DNA of 64,000 nucleotides. Source: Siniperca chuatsi. Taxonomy: Eukaryota > Chordata > Actinopteri > Centrarchiformes > Sinipercidae. Numbering within the stretch: position 1 is the first letter of the stretch; the number at the start of each line of letters is the position of its first letter. The stretch spans positions 22,648,001 to 22,712,000 of the forward strand of contig NC_058047.1 in the NCBI RefSeq assembly GCF_020085105.1. The letters are read 5' to 3'. The position numbers were made by a program, and so were the translations under genes. Below the pieces are notes generated by a model that searched no databases, was not told the DNA's origin, and saw only the letters and a program-made list of their open reading frames with translations. Below, piece by piece: positions 49,513 to 60,619 of this stretch.

Positions 49513-49683
49513 GAGGAGTGTGTTGTGGCGATCATGTGTGTTTCCCCTCAGGCTGTGACATGCCCTGACATATTTTGCTATTTCCATGGCAATGTCAGTT
49601 TTTCCTCCAAGCAGACATTGAATCTCATCTTTGTTTGAGAGTGTGTCAAATTCTTGGTATTTGAGTTGCATTTGGTAAGGTTT

Positions 49684-49995
49684 TTATGTCTTTACACAGC
49701 CTCTGGTGTAGCAGAAATCGTCTGTTACAGGTGTACAGTTATACTGTCCATGGCCACGGTTTAAGGTAGCATTAATGTGCACTGTGATATTCAGTACTCC
49801 CAGAAGTTTCTGCTGGATCTCTGCTTGTTTCCTTGTTGTTATATATAAATTTGTTGTTTGAGTGCAGCTAATTTTCCAGTCTCCATTATGGTACCAGCTG
49901 TAATTGCTGGGAGATTTGTGACAGAACTGCAAATCCTTTATCAAATCAAAACAAAAGGCAGACTCACCTCTCACCTCTTCTAAAATCAGTCTTGA
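49684..49995 (-). other. possible gene-fragment exon, cysteine-rich and N-glycosylation-rich
   Basis: Minus-strand reading of about 95 codons has eight cysteines and several N-x-S/T sites (NYS, NIT, NAT, NCT) with segments FCFDLIKDLQFCHKSPSNYS, WYHNGDWKISCTQTTN and GQYNCTPVTDDFCYTRGC, ending at a stop. A possible acceptor (gattttag) precedes it near 49984 on the minus strand. This looks like part of a secreted or extracellular domain, but I cannot assign a family. No neighbouring exon was found, so it may be a relic of a gene or of an integrated element. Confidence 0.35.
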
Positions 49996-50369
49996 TTGTC
50001 ATCAAAAATTTGTGTAAAGATAAAGCCCATCAATTTTACTCTCCAATCAATCCCAGCTCAGTCTTTCTCGTTTTTCTTTCTACCAGGCTCTCTTATTTTT
50101 CCAACATTGTGTGACTTTGGGTTTGATAGCTTTGTTTTTGTTGCCATTGTACAGAGTTGGGGACACAGGGTCATTTTTAATGTTACAGTATATAGATTAA
50201 TAAAAGAAAACTGTATCTAAACCCCTGTATTTGTGGAATTCCCTCTTGAAAGAAGCATGTATTCTACTGCTACATCCCAGTTCAGGGGCTGCATGTGTCC
50301 CAAAAAGCATCACATAAAGGTGTGTCCTTCAGAGGACGCCGTCAATATGTTGATGTTCTGACCCATGAG

Positions 50370-50880
50370 TACTCTGTAGTCATTACTACATGATTACTTA
50401 TGGGTCGGACCACACCCATCTTTTAACTCCGCCTTCATTTTGATTCCGAACTACATACCTGTAAAGTTTCGTGACTGCACCTTGCATGTTTGTGATGCTA
50501 TCGTGTTGACAAAATCTGTCCACAGACAGACATATATAAACTCCTGCCAAAGTACTCAAAGCTGCTTCTGTGGTAGTTCCCGCTACAGTAGGTGTCTCCA
50601 GGACCACATTTTGCCATGATGACACACACACACACATTTTAAAAACAATACCAGCCACACGCTGTCATGACTGGCCTAAAATGTACTGTGGGATTCTGAG
50701 GGATGCATACTGCGGGCTACAATGTTCAAGCAGAAGAAGGCCACATTTGGAGGAACCTTTTGAACTAGAACAGCCCTTGTCAGCCCGTAATGACGTATTT
50801 GGACTAGAAATACAGAATTTACCACACTGCTGCAGGAAGTATGTGTGGGAGCATATCAGAGAACTGTACCACAAGCCTGC

Positions 50881-50890
<10 letters not shown>
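50370..50890. repeat. possible interspersed repeat, family unresolved
   Basis: The segment has a promoter-like, moderately GC composition unlike its flanks and includes CCGAACTACATACCTGTAAA and TTGACAAAATCTGTCCACAG, which I associate with fish repeats. Ends not defined. Confidence 0.3.
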
Positions 50891-50909
<19 letters not shown>

Positions 50910-50912
<3 letters not shown>

Positions 50913-53564
50913 CTGGACTCCAGTTAAATCAAAGCTGCCTCTGTGCTTGCTCCCAGAATCTCCTGCTGGTGAAAACTCAGTTTGTCTGGGAGCTAAAAGA
51001 GACTAGTGAATTATTAAAGCTTGCTGAAGCTTCACTCATAGAGAACCAGCAGACCACTGAGACACCACAACACACACGCACTCTTTCTCTCACGCACACA
51101 CTGAGAGGCCAGTCCAATGTGATATAACCCACAGTGTACCATACTCACAATTGCTACACATGAAAAATGTTGACCGCTCATGCTGAGCAAAGCTGGTGGA
51201 TTTCACTGTTTGCAACTGCAGATGGACTGCTGTAGCCTTTCAAACATCCAGCTATAGGCTACTATTACTACAGCTCACTACAGCAGGAATGAACCCAACT
51301 CAAGAGTCAGACAAAATTTATGAAGACCTGCTGCTGCCTTGCACTCTCTAACCTTTTAAAGATTCATTCTGATGGCATTTCTGTTTTATTAGATAAACAG
51401 CGAATGGAAAATAAAAGATGAAAGAGGACTGAGTTGTAACCTAGCTCTGTAATAATTAGTACAATGACACACCAGTGTTGGCAGTTATTCATTTGAATGT
51501 GAAATGAGGCAGTGCAAAGAAAGGTAACTCTTGGAGATTTAATAGACATAAACTATGCACTTTTGAATAAATTGTCTTCTTGCAAAGCCAGAAGATGTCG
51601 AATCTCCAGCCTCCTGAAAATTATTTCCACCAGTTTAAGCCTCTCTGTCCATCCCAGTGACTCTTTCCACAAAGATCTGCCTGACACGCTCTTTGTAGCT
51701 GTGTGCATAATGTGATTCTTCATAGTGAGGCATGAGAAGTGTGGAAAGAAGGTGTTTTGTTTGTTATCCGTAATGTTTTGACATGATTTGAGTCATTCCT
51801 CTTTGCAGTCATAGTACTTTTGGTTCAGTAGCTAACTTTGCTACCCTCTCAGAACAACACAGCCTGACCATCGAGACTATGAAGGCATATTTCATGACAC
51901 AATTTTGATTTTTAGCAAACCCTGAAATCCAGAAAAGAAAAGTATCTGTGGAGATATGGCATTTCTAGTTGCAGGCACTGAAACAGTTGTTTGCTCACAG
52001 GCTCAGATCATGTTTGTTGTTGTGGATAATGTTGTATTTATGTATCATCAATTTGTGATAAACTAATTGATGGAATTGTTTTTATGATCAAGTACTACTT
52101 CAGTTACTGATGTCTTCTATTTCCTGAGAGAATAGGCTTCTCTGTGCTATAAATATGTAGGTGGATAAAGCAATTGCTATAACAATGTTTTAGTAACATT
52201 TTTCCAGTTGAGAAAAAGTGAGCGCAGAGAGAATAAAGCCATGGTTTACCGTGCCCAGTGGTTTAATTAAGCTGCTAAAATGGAGCTCATAGCGTAGGTC
52301 TTAAGCAGGAACATGAAGTCATTTGTGCCACCTAGATGAGCTGGTGATCAGGTGATTCCTCTAAGTGCCATCTACACACCCATTCACATAATAGTGGTCT
52401 ATTTAAACACCCAGCTTCATACATCTGCTATTTGCTATGTTGGCCACTGCTGCATTGCAGGCTGAAAATACCCAGCCTTCACCCATACTTTATTTAATTT
52501 AAGCTGATTCATGGACTATTTATTATTACTTAAATCTAAAAACTGCTATGTCATTATATAGGTGCTGTAGCACTGAGCAACAGTGTGATGCCTTGGCTCC
52601 ATTTGCTCTGTTCCTGCTCTGAGAGTAGAGTGAATACGAATGAAGCACACTAGTATTGACCCATATCTAAGATAGTATTGGTAACAATGCTTTGTATTAT
52701 TATTATTAGTGATGAGCAGGGCTTTCCATAGTGGGATAAGTTATTCACTGAAATGTTTACCAAATTACCTCTAAAATGGTTTAAACCTCCAGGCACTCAT
52801 TGCATTGACAAATGAATCTGCTATTCCAGGAAGGTTAAAACAAATGCGTTCAATTATTTGCTAATCCTATTTGATCAAGGTCTAGTATATAGTAATTGTC
52901 AAAGTCCTTCAAGCCGCCAGGCCCACCACAGTTTCTTTCTGCATTTGCCATTTGCCATAATTTTCTAGTCTAGGGAGATTTCAGCTAATCTATTCTTGCA
53001 AGCCAGTGGCAAGTTGCAGCATTATCTGCTGTGTGTGGCAGCCTCCATTGACTGCTGCTAGTCAAGCTGGCATTCATTATCAAGCAGGTAATAACACAGT
53101 GCACTGAGTCTAACTCAACCGGCAGTGGACTCATTAATATAAACAGGACCCTAAACCCAAACTCAATTTACTTGAAAGCCTCTTTGGAGATGGGGGTTCA
53201 GTGAAGAGTCTTCGCCTGAGTGTGTGTGTCTATGTGTATGTGTGCGTGCATCCGCGTGTGTGTCTGAGAAAGGTATTAATCATTCCTCTCCCACAGCCCA
53301 ACACACCAATACACAAACAGTTGGAGTGTCAGAGTGTGTGTGCATGTGCATTACAAAGCTCCAATTAGATAGCTGATCAGTGGTGTATATTTAAGTAGTC
53401 ACTCATCTCTTTTCCCTCCCCACCCCCACTCATATCTCTGCCATTAATGAGTCTAATTAGCACATGCAAATATTTACTTCTAACTAGCATTTGTGATTCA
53501 TCACACTGTTCACTCTTTAAAACAAACAGTCTGAGTCATGTGTGCTTATGTGTGTGCATGCACA

Positions 53565-53606
<42 letters not shown>

Positions 53607-54590
53607 GGGGTTTCTCTCTTTATCCATGAAGGCACGTCAGCTCATTAGGCCCTCCTGTAGAGTAAGATCATCAGCAATGCGGGGAGAGGAATCAAAAGAC
53701 AGTGTAAAGAGGAGGAGAAGGAACATCACATTATTCTTCACTGCAATATTCAGCTATGCAGACACACATACACCCCCATGTATCAGTCATTGATTTAGGG
53801 TGTGCGACTGTAATGGGTACCACTCCACCACCATCAGATTAATGACACCCAGACATCGCAGAAGGCACTGGAAGGAGGAGGAGGAGGTGCGGGTGGGGGG
53901 AGTAGAGGGAGGAAGGAGGAGATTAAATAGAGAGAAACTTAGAGATGCTCTTTTGGGGAGTTATTGCTGAGAGGTACTTAAATGTGCTGCACACAGCATT
54001 TTAAATTATCAATATATCATTGGCAAATTTGTTACGATACCTTGGTAGAATTGACGTAAATAAATGGTTGCCATTGTAAATGCTAGTGTTCTCAAAATAA
54101 GACCATCATTTCCTTAAATATTTGCTTCCTTCTGTGGTGCCTCCTTTGTGCTGCAAAGCTGTCCATTTCCTGCAAAATCCTGACTTGGTGCCATGTAATG
54201 TAAAATACAGTGTAGAGGCCGTTGCAGGTCTTCTTGGTGTTGCAAGTCTTTGTTAACAGACATTCTGTCACAGAATGAATGTGGTGATTTATTTATTTTA
54301 TTATGCTGCATGTGGCAGACATAAGTACAACGTATACTTATATATCTAAACTACAATGTGCTTTGTGATAACTACATTTGGTGAATGTAAACAGCACATG
54401 ATATACTTGATCTTTAACCACACCTATGCGTAGACAAGCGTCTGGGATGCAAGTGGCATTGTTATTGGCATTGTCTTATTCTTACCTGCATAATTTGTGT
54501 GTACTTGGAGGATTAAAAAGTCCACTAGGCAGTACATTAGGGCTAAATCATCACTGGCCAAACCAGGAGTTATCCTCCTTGAGAACTAGA
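50910..54590. other. gene-free region
   Basis: No exon or repeat family recognised apart from TG array 53567-53608. Several stretches (for example 52230-52390) look non-repetitive and could be conserved noncoding DNA, but that cannot be judged from one sequence. Confidence 0.4.
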
Positions 54591-54663
54591 TTTTGCCCAA
54601 TGTAGGCATGTGTAACTTAACGTGCCGATTCTTTGAGGAGGTTACTGTATTAATGTTAAAATC

Positions 54664-54891
54664 ATGGCAGAAAAAGTGGCAGCGGCAACACGCTCTTTTA
54701 GTTTCTCTCTTAAGGCTTCTGCCATTGTTGCTAACCTTACTTCAAATCCTGATACTGCCCCCACTGTTCATGGGCTTACTTGCATCCTGCTGGTTCTTGC
54801 TGTAGCATTAATTTTTGAGGACGCGCATAACCAACACTCCGACGGAATGCAGGTTATGCAGAGTAGCCATCATGTGCATGTGAGTGCATAG
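54664..54891 (+). other. 75-codon ORF with one hydrophobic segment
   Basis: MAEKVAAATRSF, then LTCILLVLAVALIF as a likely membrane span, then a His-rich tail to a stop. The ATG context is atcATGg. No homologue recognised, no splice signals; it may be chance. Confidence 0.2.
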
Positions 54892-54960
54892 TTAAAATCA
54901 CGTACAACAGCACTCTAACACATCACATTTCATGGATGTCATCATTTTGTATCTGTGACT

Positions 54961-54995
54961 AATCTTTTAGAAATGAAGTCCATTTCTAAAAGATT
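54961..54995. repeat. perfect hairpin, 15-base stem
   Basis: AATCTTTTAGAAATG, loop AAGTC, CATTTCTAAAAGATT. Confidence 0.9.
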
Positions 54996-55428
54996 GTGAA
55001 TCAAAAAGAAACCACTAACATTCATATATAATTGTCTATACATGTTTTACCATAGGGAAATCATTTGGAAAAATCTTGGGAGAAGAGAAAAATCTTGATT
55101 AACACACTACCATACTGCCATTCTGTTGGTCACCAGAGAGTGAATATGTGGGAGTTCGATGGAGCCCAAATCAAACACTAATATATTCAGGAGTGTGTAC
55201 CAATTACTTTTTATGATTATCTCTGACCTGTACGTGGGTGTGACGGACAGGAATTGGTTTCTCATGTCTTGCCATAAACGTGATTGTGCAGTATGAGTGT
55301 GTTTGGTCTAATCTAAAGGCTGCAGCATGATCATCTACTATGTTTTATTCATCTTAGAGTCACCAGCTAATGGAAAAAGGAGGTGCATGAGTCCACATGC
55401 ATATACTGTATATTTGTACATGCCTGCA

Positions 55429-55429
<1 letters not shown>

Positions 55430-55471
<42 letters not shown>
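55430..55471 (+). repeat. (TG)n microsatellite followed by G8
   Basis: About 20 TG units, then cttgtggggggggtt. Confidence 0.9.
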
Positions 55472-55472
<1 letters not shown>

Positions 55473-55479
55473 TTGTGGG

Positions 55480-56874
55480 GGGGGTTACTGCTGTTACTTT
55501 GATTAGCTGTGTAGGTAGCTGCTCTGTAAGCTGTCTGTGGAAGATTGGTAGGTAACATATAGTAGCAGAGGAGAAGTGTAAGAAAAAGGAAACTGGAGGA
55601 AGAGGGACTGTAATGTGTATATAGGTTTAGTGAAGTTATTTCAGTGGTGTGTATAATTCCAGGCATATTGTACTGTGTGTGTGTATACTGTATAGTGCAC
55701 AAAGAGGCTGACACCTGATGGTGAAGCACAGAGAGAGCTTAAAAGATGGTTCTCATATCTATGGAATTCATTCGCTGAAGTCCTTCATACTAAACTTCTT
55801 CTGTCCCATGATTTCATGATTTAGAGGCATGTCCAAAATCGCTGACAGGAAGGCAGAGAAGCTACAGTATAATGCCTTGGCTAATTTCACAAAGCCTTAG
55901 GAATGCCCCGTTATTGTACATTTTGCAACTATTTCTGTTTAGGACTACATACTGTGCTGTGTCAAAGAACTGCTACATCTAAGTTGTATGGTACCACTTT
56001 TTAATAAGGTGTAACATTTATAACTGTAGACTTTAGCTTATTGTAGTTGAAAACTCTTAATTATTGATATACTCAAATTTATATATGCAGACTTATGGCT
56101 TATTATGTCATTATTGAAAGGGGTTAAGTTTCTCAATTTCTAATCTGTCATATCTTCAGTTGTACATATTAAGTTGTAACTAAGTTGATTTTGGTTCCAG
56201 ATGCTCTGTAATCCTTTTCCAGAGGTTAAGTGGCCAAATGGTCTATTGGAGGATACTTCTGATGAATTAAAGTGCTAAAAAGCTAAAAAGACAAAGCAAG
56301 GTCTGGATATACACCAGCCAAGTTGATTTTTACCAGTCTGCTAACCCAGTAGTTATCATTCCATTATTACTGATCTATAAAACATGAATAATTTATAAAG
56401 ATTAGTGAAGTATTACTTACAAGTTACACTAAACCATATAACAAAGTGTCTTGTTAGAAAGTGGTACCAGTTTGCTGTGTGAGCCTTTTTCATGTATGAA
56501 AGACTCTGCGTGAGCCTCCATCAGCAGAGATGGCCAGCAACATTTACCCCTCGATCTCCAAAGTTGTGCTTGCTGAATGCTTACTTCTCAAATACAAACC
56601 AGAGTGAGATTTTTTTCAATTATTTCTCAGCTTCAGCATTCCAATACTACACCTCATCCACTTCCTCACCCATCCGTCCCCTCACCTCACCCCTACCAGC
56701 CTCCCTCCCCCCACTTTTCTCTGTCGCTCAGCAACCATCCGTAATTAATGAGCTTTTACAGTTCGATCTGATCTGCCTCAGGATTGGACACGTCTGATAA
56801 GCCGAATGGAATATACACACAGGCCTGCCCCCCTCTGCTCAGCACTGCCTGGAAATATAATTACTTGAGAATGA

Positions 56875-56916
<42 letters not shown>

Positions 56917-58340
56917 AAACACACACAGACTGAGTAAGCTCAGGTTAATACGAATCTTTTTCCTCTTCTCTGCACTAATTAGAAATGTACTGACGAGAGT
57001 CATTTGTTTGGAAGTTGAATGCACTGTGCACTTGTTGTCGTTATACAGAAACTTAGATAATTAAATCTATTTAATGATACGCTTTAGTGAGCGTATGTGT
57101 GTATGTTAATGACATGCTCTGATGCTCTTAATGAGCATGTGACAGTGGCAGGGAGATGGAACAGCATTTCACATAGTTCAGCCAGTTATTACTTAATTGT
57201 AAACAGTCTCCTTTCCAACTGCCAAATGACAGTTAACACACTCACTTATCAATCTGCCCCTATAGCCACACTCAACAGCTGTCAATAGACTGTGGCCCCT
57301 TGCAAAATCTTCATCACGGAAACTGTATTCATGATGAAACTAATTTCCTAGATGTAATGATGTTCCAATACCCATGTCAGCCACGTTAAATCTGGTTGGT
57401 AGTGAGGAATGATACAGGTGTTTGTGTGTGTGTTTCTTCATAGATTTGATACAGTGAGCATGTAAGGGCACAAGAACATCCTATACAAGCTCTCATTCAG
57501 TGTGGAGTGAAGCAGCACAGTCAGGTTTATTACTGTGGCCATAGCAACGAGTGGAGATGGAGATGACTTTTTTCTTTGGTGATGCACTGAATGTCATTTT
57601 TCAGATGAGAGAGAAGAAGAGTGAGGGATGAAAACACAGTCAGAGTGAGGGATGGAGAGAGAAAGGAGGAGTGGAGAGGGCTGGAAGAAATTTTAGAGAA
57701 GATTGAGCGGTGGCTTTCTTTCATATCCTTTTAGCTGTTTGTTCTACAAGCCGGCAGAGCTCTGTGACAGACTCTTCATGAGTTTATTTTCTTGTCCTTG
57801 CCCCCTTGAACAGTGGCTTTACCCACAGATGGTGTTACATATTTAGTCACTATATTAGATCCGTGCAACAACAGAAGAGTAGTGACATTTTACTATTCAT
57901 CTGTTCAACACATAACAATCTTTCAAACATTTTGAACATGTTACTCACCAGGCTATACGTGAATGATTTTCCAACACCTCTCCAATCTAACCCTCTCTGG
58001 TGCAGTTACTGCAGTCAATTATTTCCTAGGATGCTCATTTCTCCCAATGGGTGATGCTCCACTTGACTTCCCCTCCCACTGTTTATGTGTTCATCTCTTC
58101 CCTCTCCTCTGTGCAGGTGTCTGTATGTGTAGTCTGTCTGTGGCTAATCTGTGTGTTAAGGAGGGATGAATAAGCCTGTCTTTGTCAGGGCATTAGGTTT
58201 GGAGAGGATGAATACATTAAATGATAAATGGTGGCGCTGAAGGTGGCGGCGTGTGGATTTGGATTCATCTGAATGCCACCGCCCCTCTTCCATTTCTGTG
58301 TCCCCTGCTGTCATAAGTGTCCATTGATGTGGTCTGTGCC
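55480..58340. other. gene-free region
   Basis: AT-rich, with the microsatellite above; no exon, promoter or transposon end that I can defend. Confidence 0.4.
56876..56914 (+). repeat. (AC)n microsatellite
   Basis: Uninterrupted AC run of about 38 bases. Confidence 0.9.
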
Positions 58341-58350
58341 ACTTTGCATG

Positions 58351-58490
58351 TTAAAGGGTCAGTTCACCCAAATTACTAAAAAGGTTTTGTCATTTACTGT
58401 GTGTGATATCTAGTCATGCAGATAGTTTTATGTTTTATTTCCTGAGGTTTTGCTTTAAACTCTTTAGCAAAATCCTGCAGGGTCAGATAC
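58351..58490 (+). mobile_element. TTAA MITE fragment
   Basis: Starts TTAAAGGGTCAGTTCACCCA and continues TATCTAGTCATGCAGATAGT and TTCCTGAGGTTTTG, a pattern I know from a common percomorph MITE with a TTAA target site. The right end is lost. Confidence 0.55.
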
Positions 58491-58498
58491 CATTACGA

Positions 58499-58676
58499 CA
58501 GGGTTGGACAAATATGTACCATTAAAAAAACCAACAGTGTGCAGGTTTTCATTCAAGCCAAAAACTCCACTCACTGATGAGCACTCCTTCAAGTAGAGGG
58601 GAAGAATACATCAGTAAAATCACTTGCAGAGGTGACTGCTTTGAATGAAAACCTGCAGACTGTTTTAACTTCCACT
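58499..58676. mobile_element. fold-back MITE fragment with 16-base perfect inverted repeats
   Basis: GCAGGTTTTCATTCAA (58541-58556) and TTGAATGAAAACCTGC (58641-58656) are perfect inverted copies. The left end, AGGGTTGGACAAATATG, resembles the start of a widespread fish nonautonomous hAT-like repeat. It lies directly after the TTAA MITE fragment. Confidence 0.6.
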
Positions 58677-59039
58677 TTAACTTTATTATTGTCCCTAAAT
58701 GGAAGTTGTCTTGCAGCCAACTGAAACTTACAAAACATACAGAATTGAACATAAGATGGTTAGTTGGTGGTTGCATGTTGATATTTGAAACAAGGAAATG
58801 CACAGTTAATGTCTGACAAGGTTTCTACCCAGCCCTTTTGAAGCTTTCTTTTTATCCCATGTGCACAAAAACAAAAAACACACCGTCGAGAGAGTGAGTG
58901 GATGTGTGAGAAAAGAGGATGTAGCTTACATGCAAGATTCTTAAGACCCTGTTGAAGGTAAATCACTGAGCTGAAGAGAAACACGAGAGCTGAGGATGGG
59001 AGTGATGTATACTTTAGTTAAGGGAGGAAGAGGGATTCT

Positions 59040-59320
59040 GCTATTAGGTAGAATATGGTAACTGTGAGAGAGGAGAGGAGGGGGGTAGAGGCAGAGGGAG
59101 AGCAAGAGAGAGGTAGGCGGGGAGGGGGGCTAGGATGCTGACTCGCAGCTTTGCTGCGGTGAGCTTTGAGCTAGCGACTCTCTGAGCTCCCTGGCTGTGT
59201 GTCTGTAGGCTGCTGTGGTGCAGACCGTAGCTTAGCCACGTTAGCCTCCCTCCACCACTTCCACAGCTCAGTCAGCTGGCAGCTCCGGTGTGCTTCAGCT
59301 GCAGTTAGGCTCTACACTCT
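59040..59320 (+). promoter_or_regulatory. candidate promoter and noncoding first exon (dab1 by synteny)
   Basis: A GA-rich block (59060-59130) followed by locally GC-rich, non-repetitive sequence with several GCTAGC/GAGCTAGCG-type words, TGCTGACTCGCAG and a strong donor ACTCT|gtaagtg at 59321. No TATA box, as usual for CpG-type promoters. In human, DAB1 follows OMA1 on the same strand and has many far-upstream untranslated exons, so this would fit one of them. No coding sequence supports it. Confidence 0.35.
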
Positions 59321-59529
59321 GTAAGTGTCTCTGTCTGTAGCTGAGGATTTCCTGCCCCTGCAAGGATTCTCTCTCTCTCTCTGGACAAAGCAGAGAGAAA
59401 GAGAGGGACAGATAGTAAGAGGAGAGGAAGACAGGAGGAGGAAGAGCAACAGCGGGCCGGCAGTGACCTTCGTGGTGTGGTGGCAAAGTAGAGGAGGAGG
59501 AACGGGCATAGGATCCATCAGGTGTGTGT

Positions 59530-60385
59530 CAGCACTTAAAGGGATGAGTAAGAGAGTGTAAGAGCCTGCTGTGGGCTTAAATTTGTATTCAGAGGCTGTG
59601 CATGTACTGTAAGAAGGATATTTTATATGTGAAGCACAGAAATATGTTGTTGCAATGCATTTAAGTGTAAAGATCTCTCCCTCTGACATGTCATTTAATC
59701 CTGTAATTCAGTGCTAGAGTTCCTGTTGAGGAAGAAGTACAGAGCTGAAAGAGAAGAGTTGTAATAGAAGAAGATAAGCATGAAAGATGTTCTTCTATGA
59801 CATGTTGTAGATGGATACATCCTCACAGAAACCAGATATAGAGATGCTGATATGAAGACAGAGAGGAAAATATAAATGGAGAATACTGGAGATGGATGGA
59901 GCAGGAGTGAGAAAGGGAGATGTATGTTGTGCCAGCTCGAGCTCAACGAGGATGACAGACGTGCTTGTGTGTGTGTTTTCTTACTGGCTTGGACTTGGCT
60001 AGCGAGAAAAACGTCTGTATCAGAGTATCAATCACTGGGCTGGGCGCTGCCTCAAGGCTGCAGGCTAGAGAAGTGTGCTCTCACAGCTCTCTAGGAGCAT
60101 CTGTGTGAGTGTCTTTTTAAGATGGAATTTGTCCTTCTGTGGGATTATATCATAGTATTAGTACATTATGCTTTTTAATAGGCGCTGATGGATTGGAGTC
60201 CTCATTATAAAAGGAACATTTGTGTTAGAGGGAGCTGGCCCTCAGGTAAGGTGCAAGTTGTATGATCTACACCTGTATGGATTACAGGACCTAACACCTG
60301 AAGCACTGCTTCACTACAGCACTTGCCGACAATTGTAAAGATACAAACCATTTTTGCTCAAAATAAAAAGTTTAATCAAACCAGC
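59530..60385. other. gene-free region after the candidate exon
   Basis: No exon or repeat recognised; a second possible donor (CAG|gtgtgt) lies at 59521. Confidence 0.35.
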
Positions 60386-60389
60386 AGGA

Positions 60390-60610
60390 GGATGTAGCAA
60401 GTAGGGTTACTGTTACTCAGCCAGAAGACCGGGGTTCGTCTTACGTTACGGATATCATTTGCCCTGCTGAAGTGGCCTTGAGCAAGACAGTGAATCTCAA
60501 CATGTACAGGTGGTGCTCATCTGTGCTAAACCTTCCTGCTGTCACGTTTGTCATTTTTGTGCCAATAGATTTGTGTGTTTGCTCAAGGGTACTTCAGCAG
60601 GATGAACACT
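60390..60610. mobile_element. tRNA-derived-SINE-like fold-back
   Basis: The left part has a B-box-like GGGGTTCG and the conserved fish SINE word GCTGAAGTGGCCTTGAGCAA (60465-60484). An inverted second copy, TTGCTCAAGGGTACTTCAGC, lies at 60579-60598. The two 23-base arms (60463-60485, 60579-60601) match except at two positions. This suggests either two SINE fragments inserted head to head or one that was copied and inverted. Confidence 0.5.
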
Positions 60611-60619
60611 GTGCAGTAG

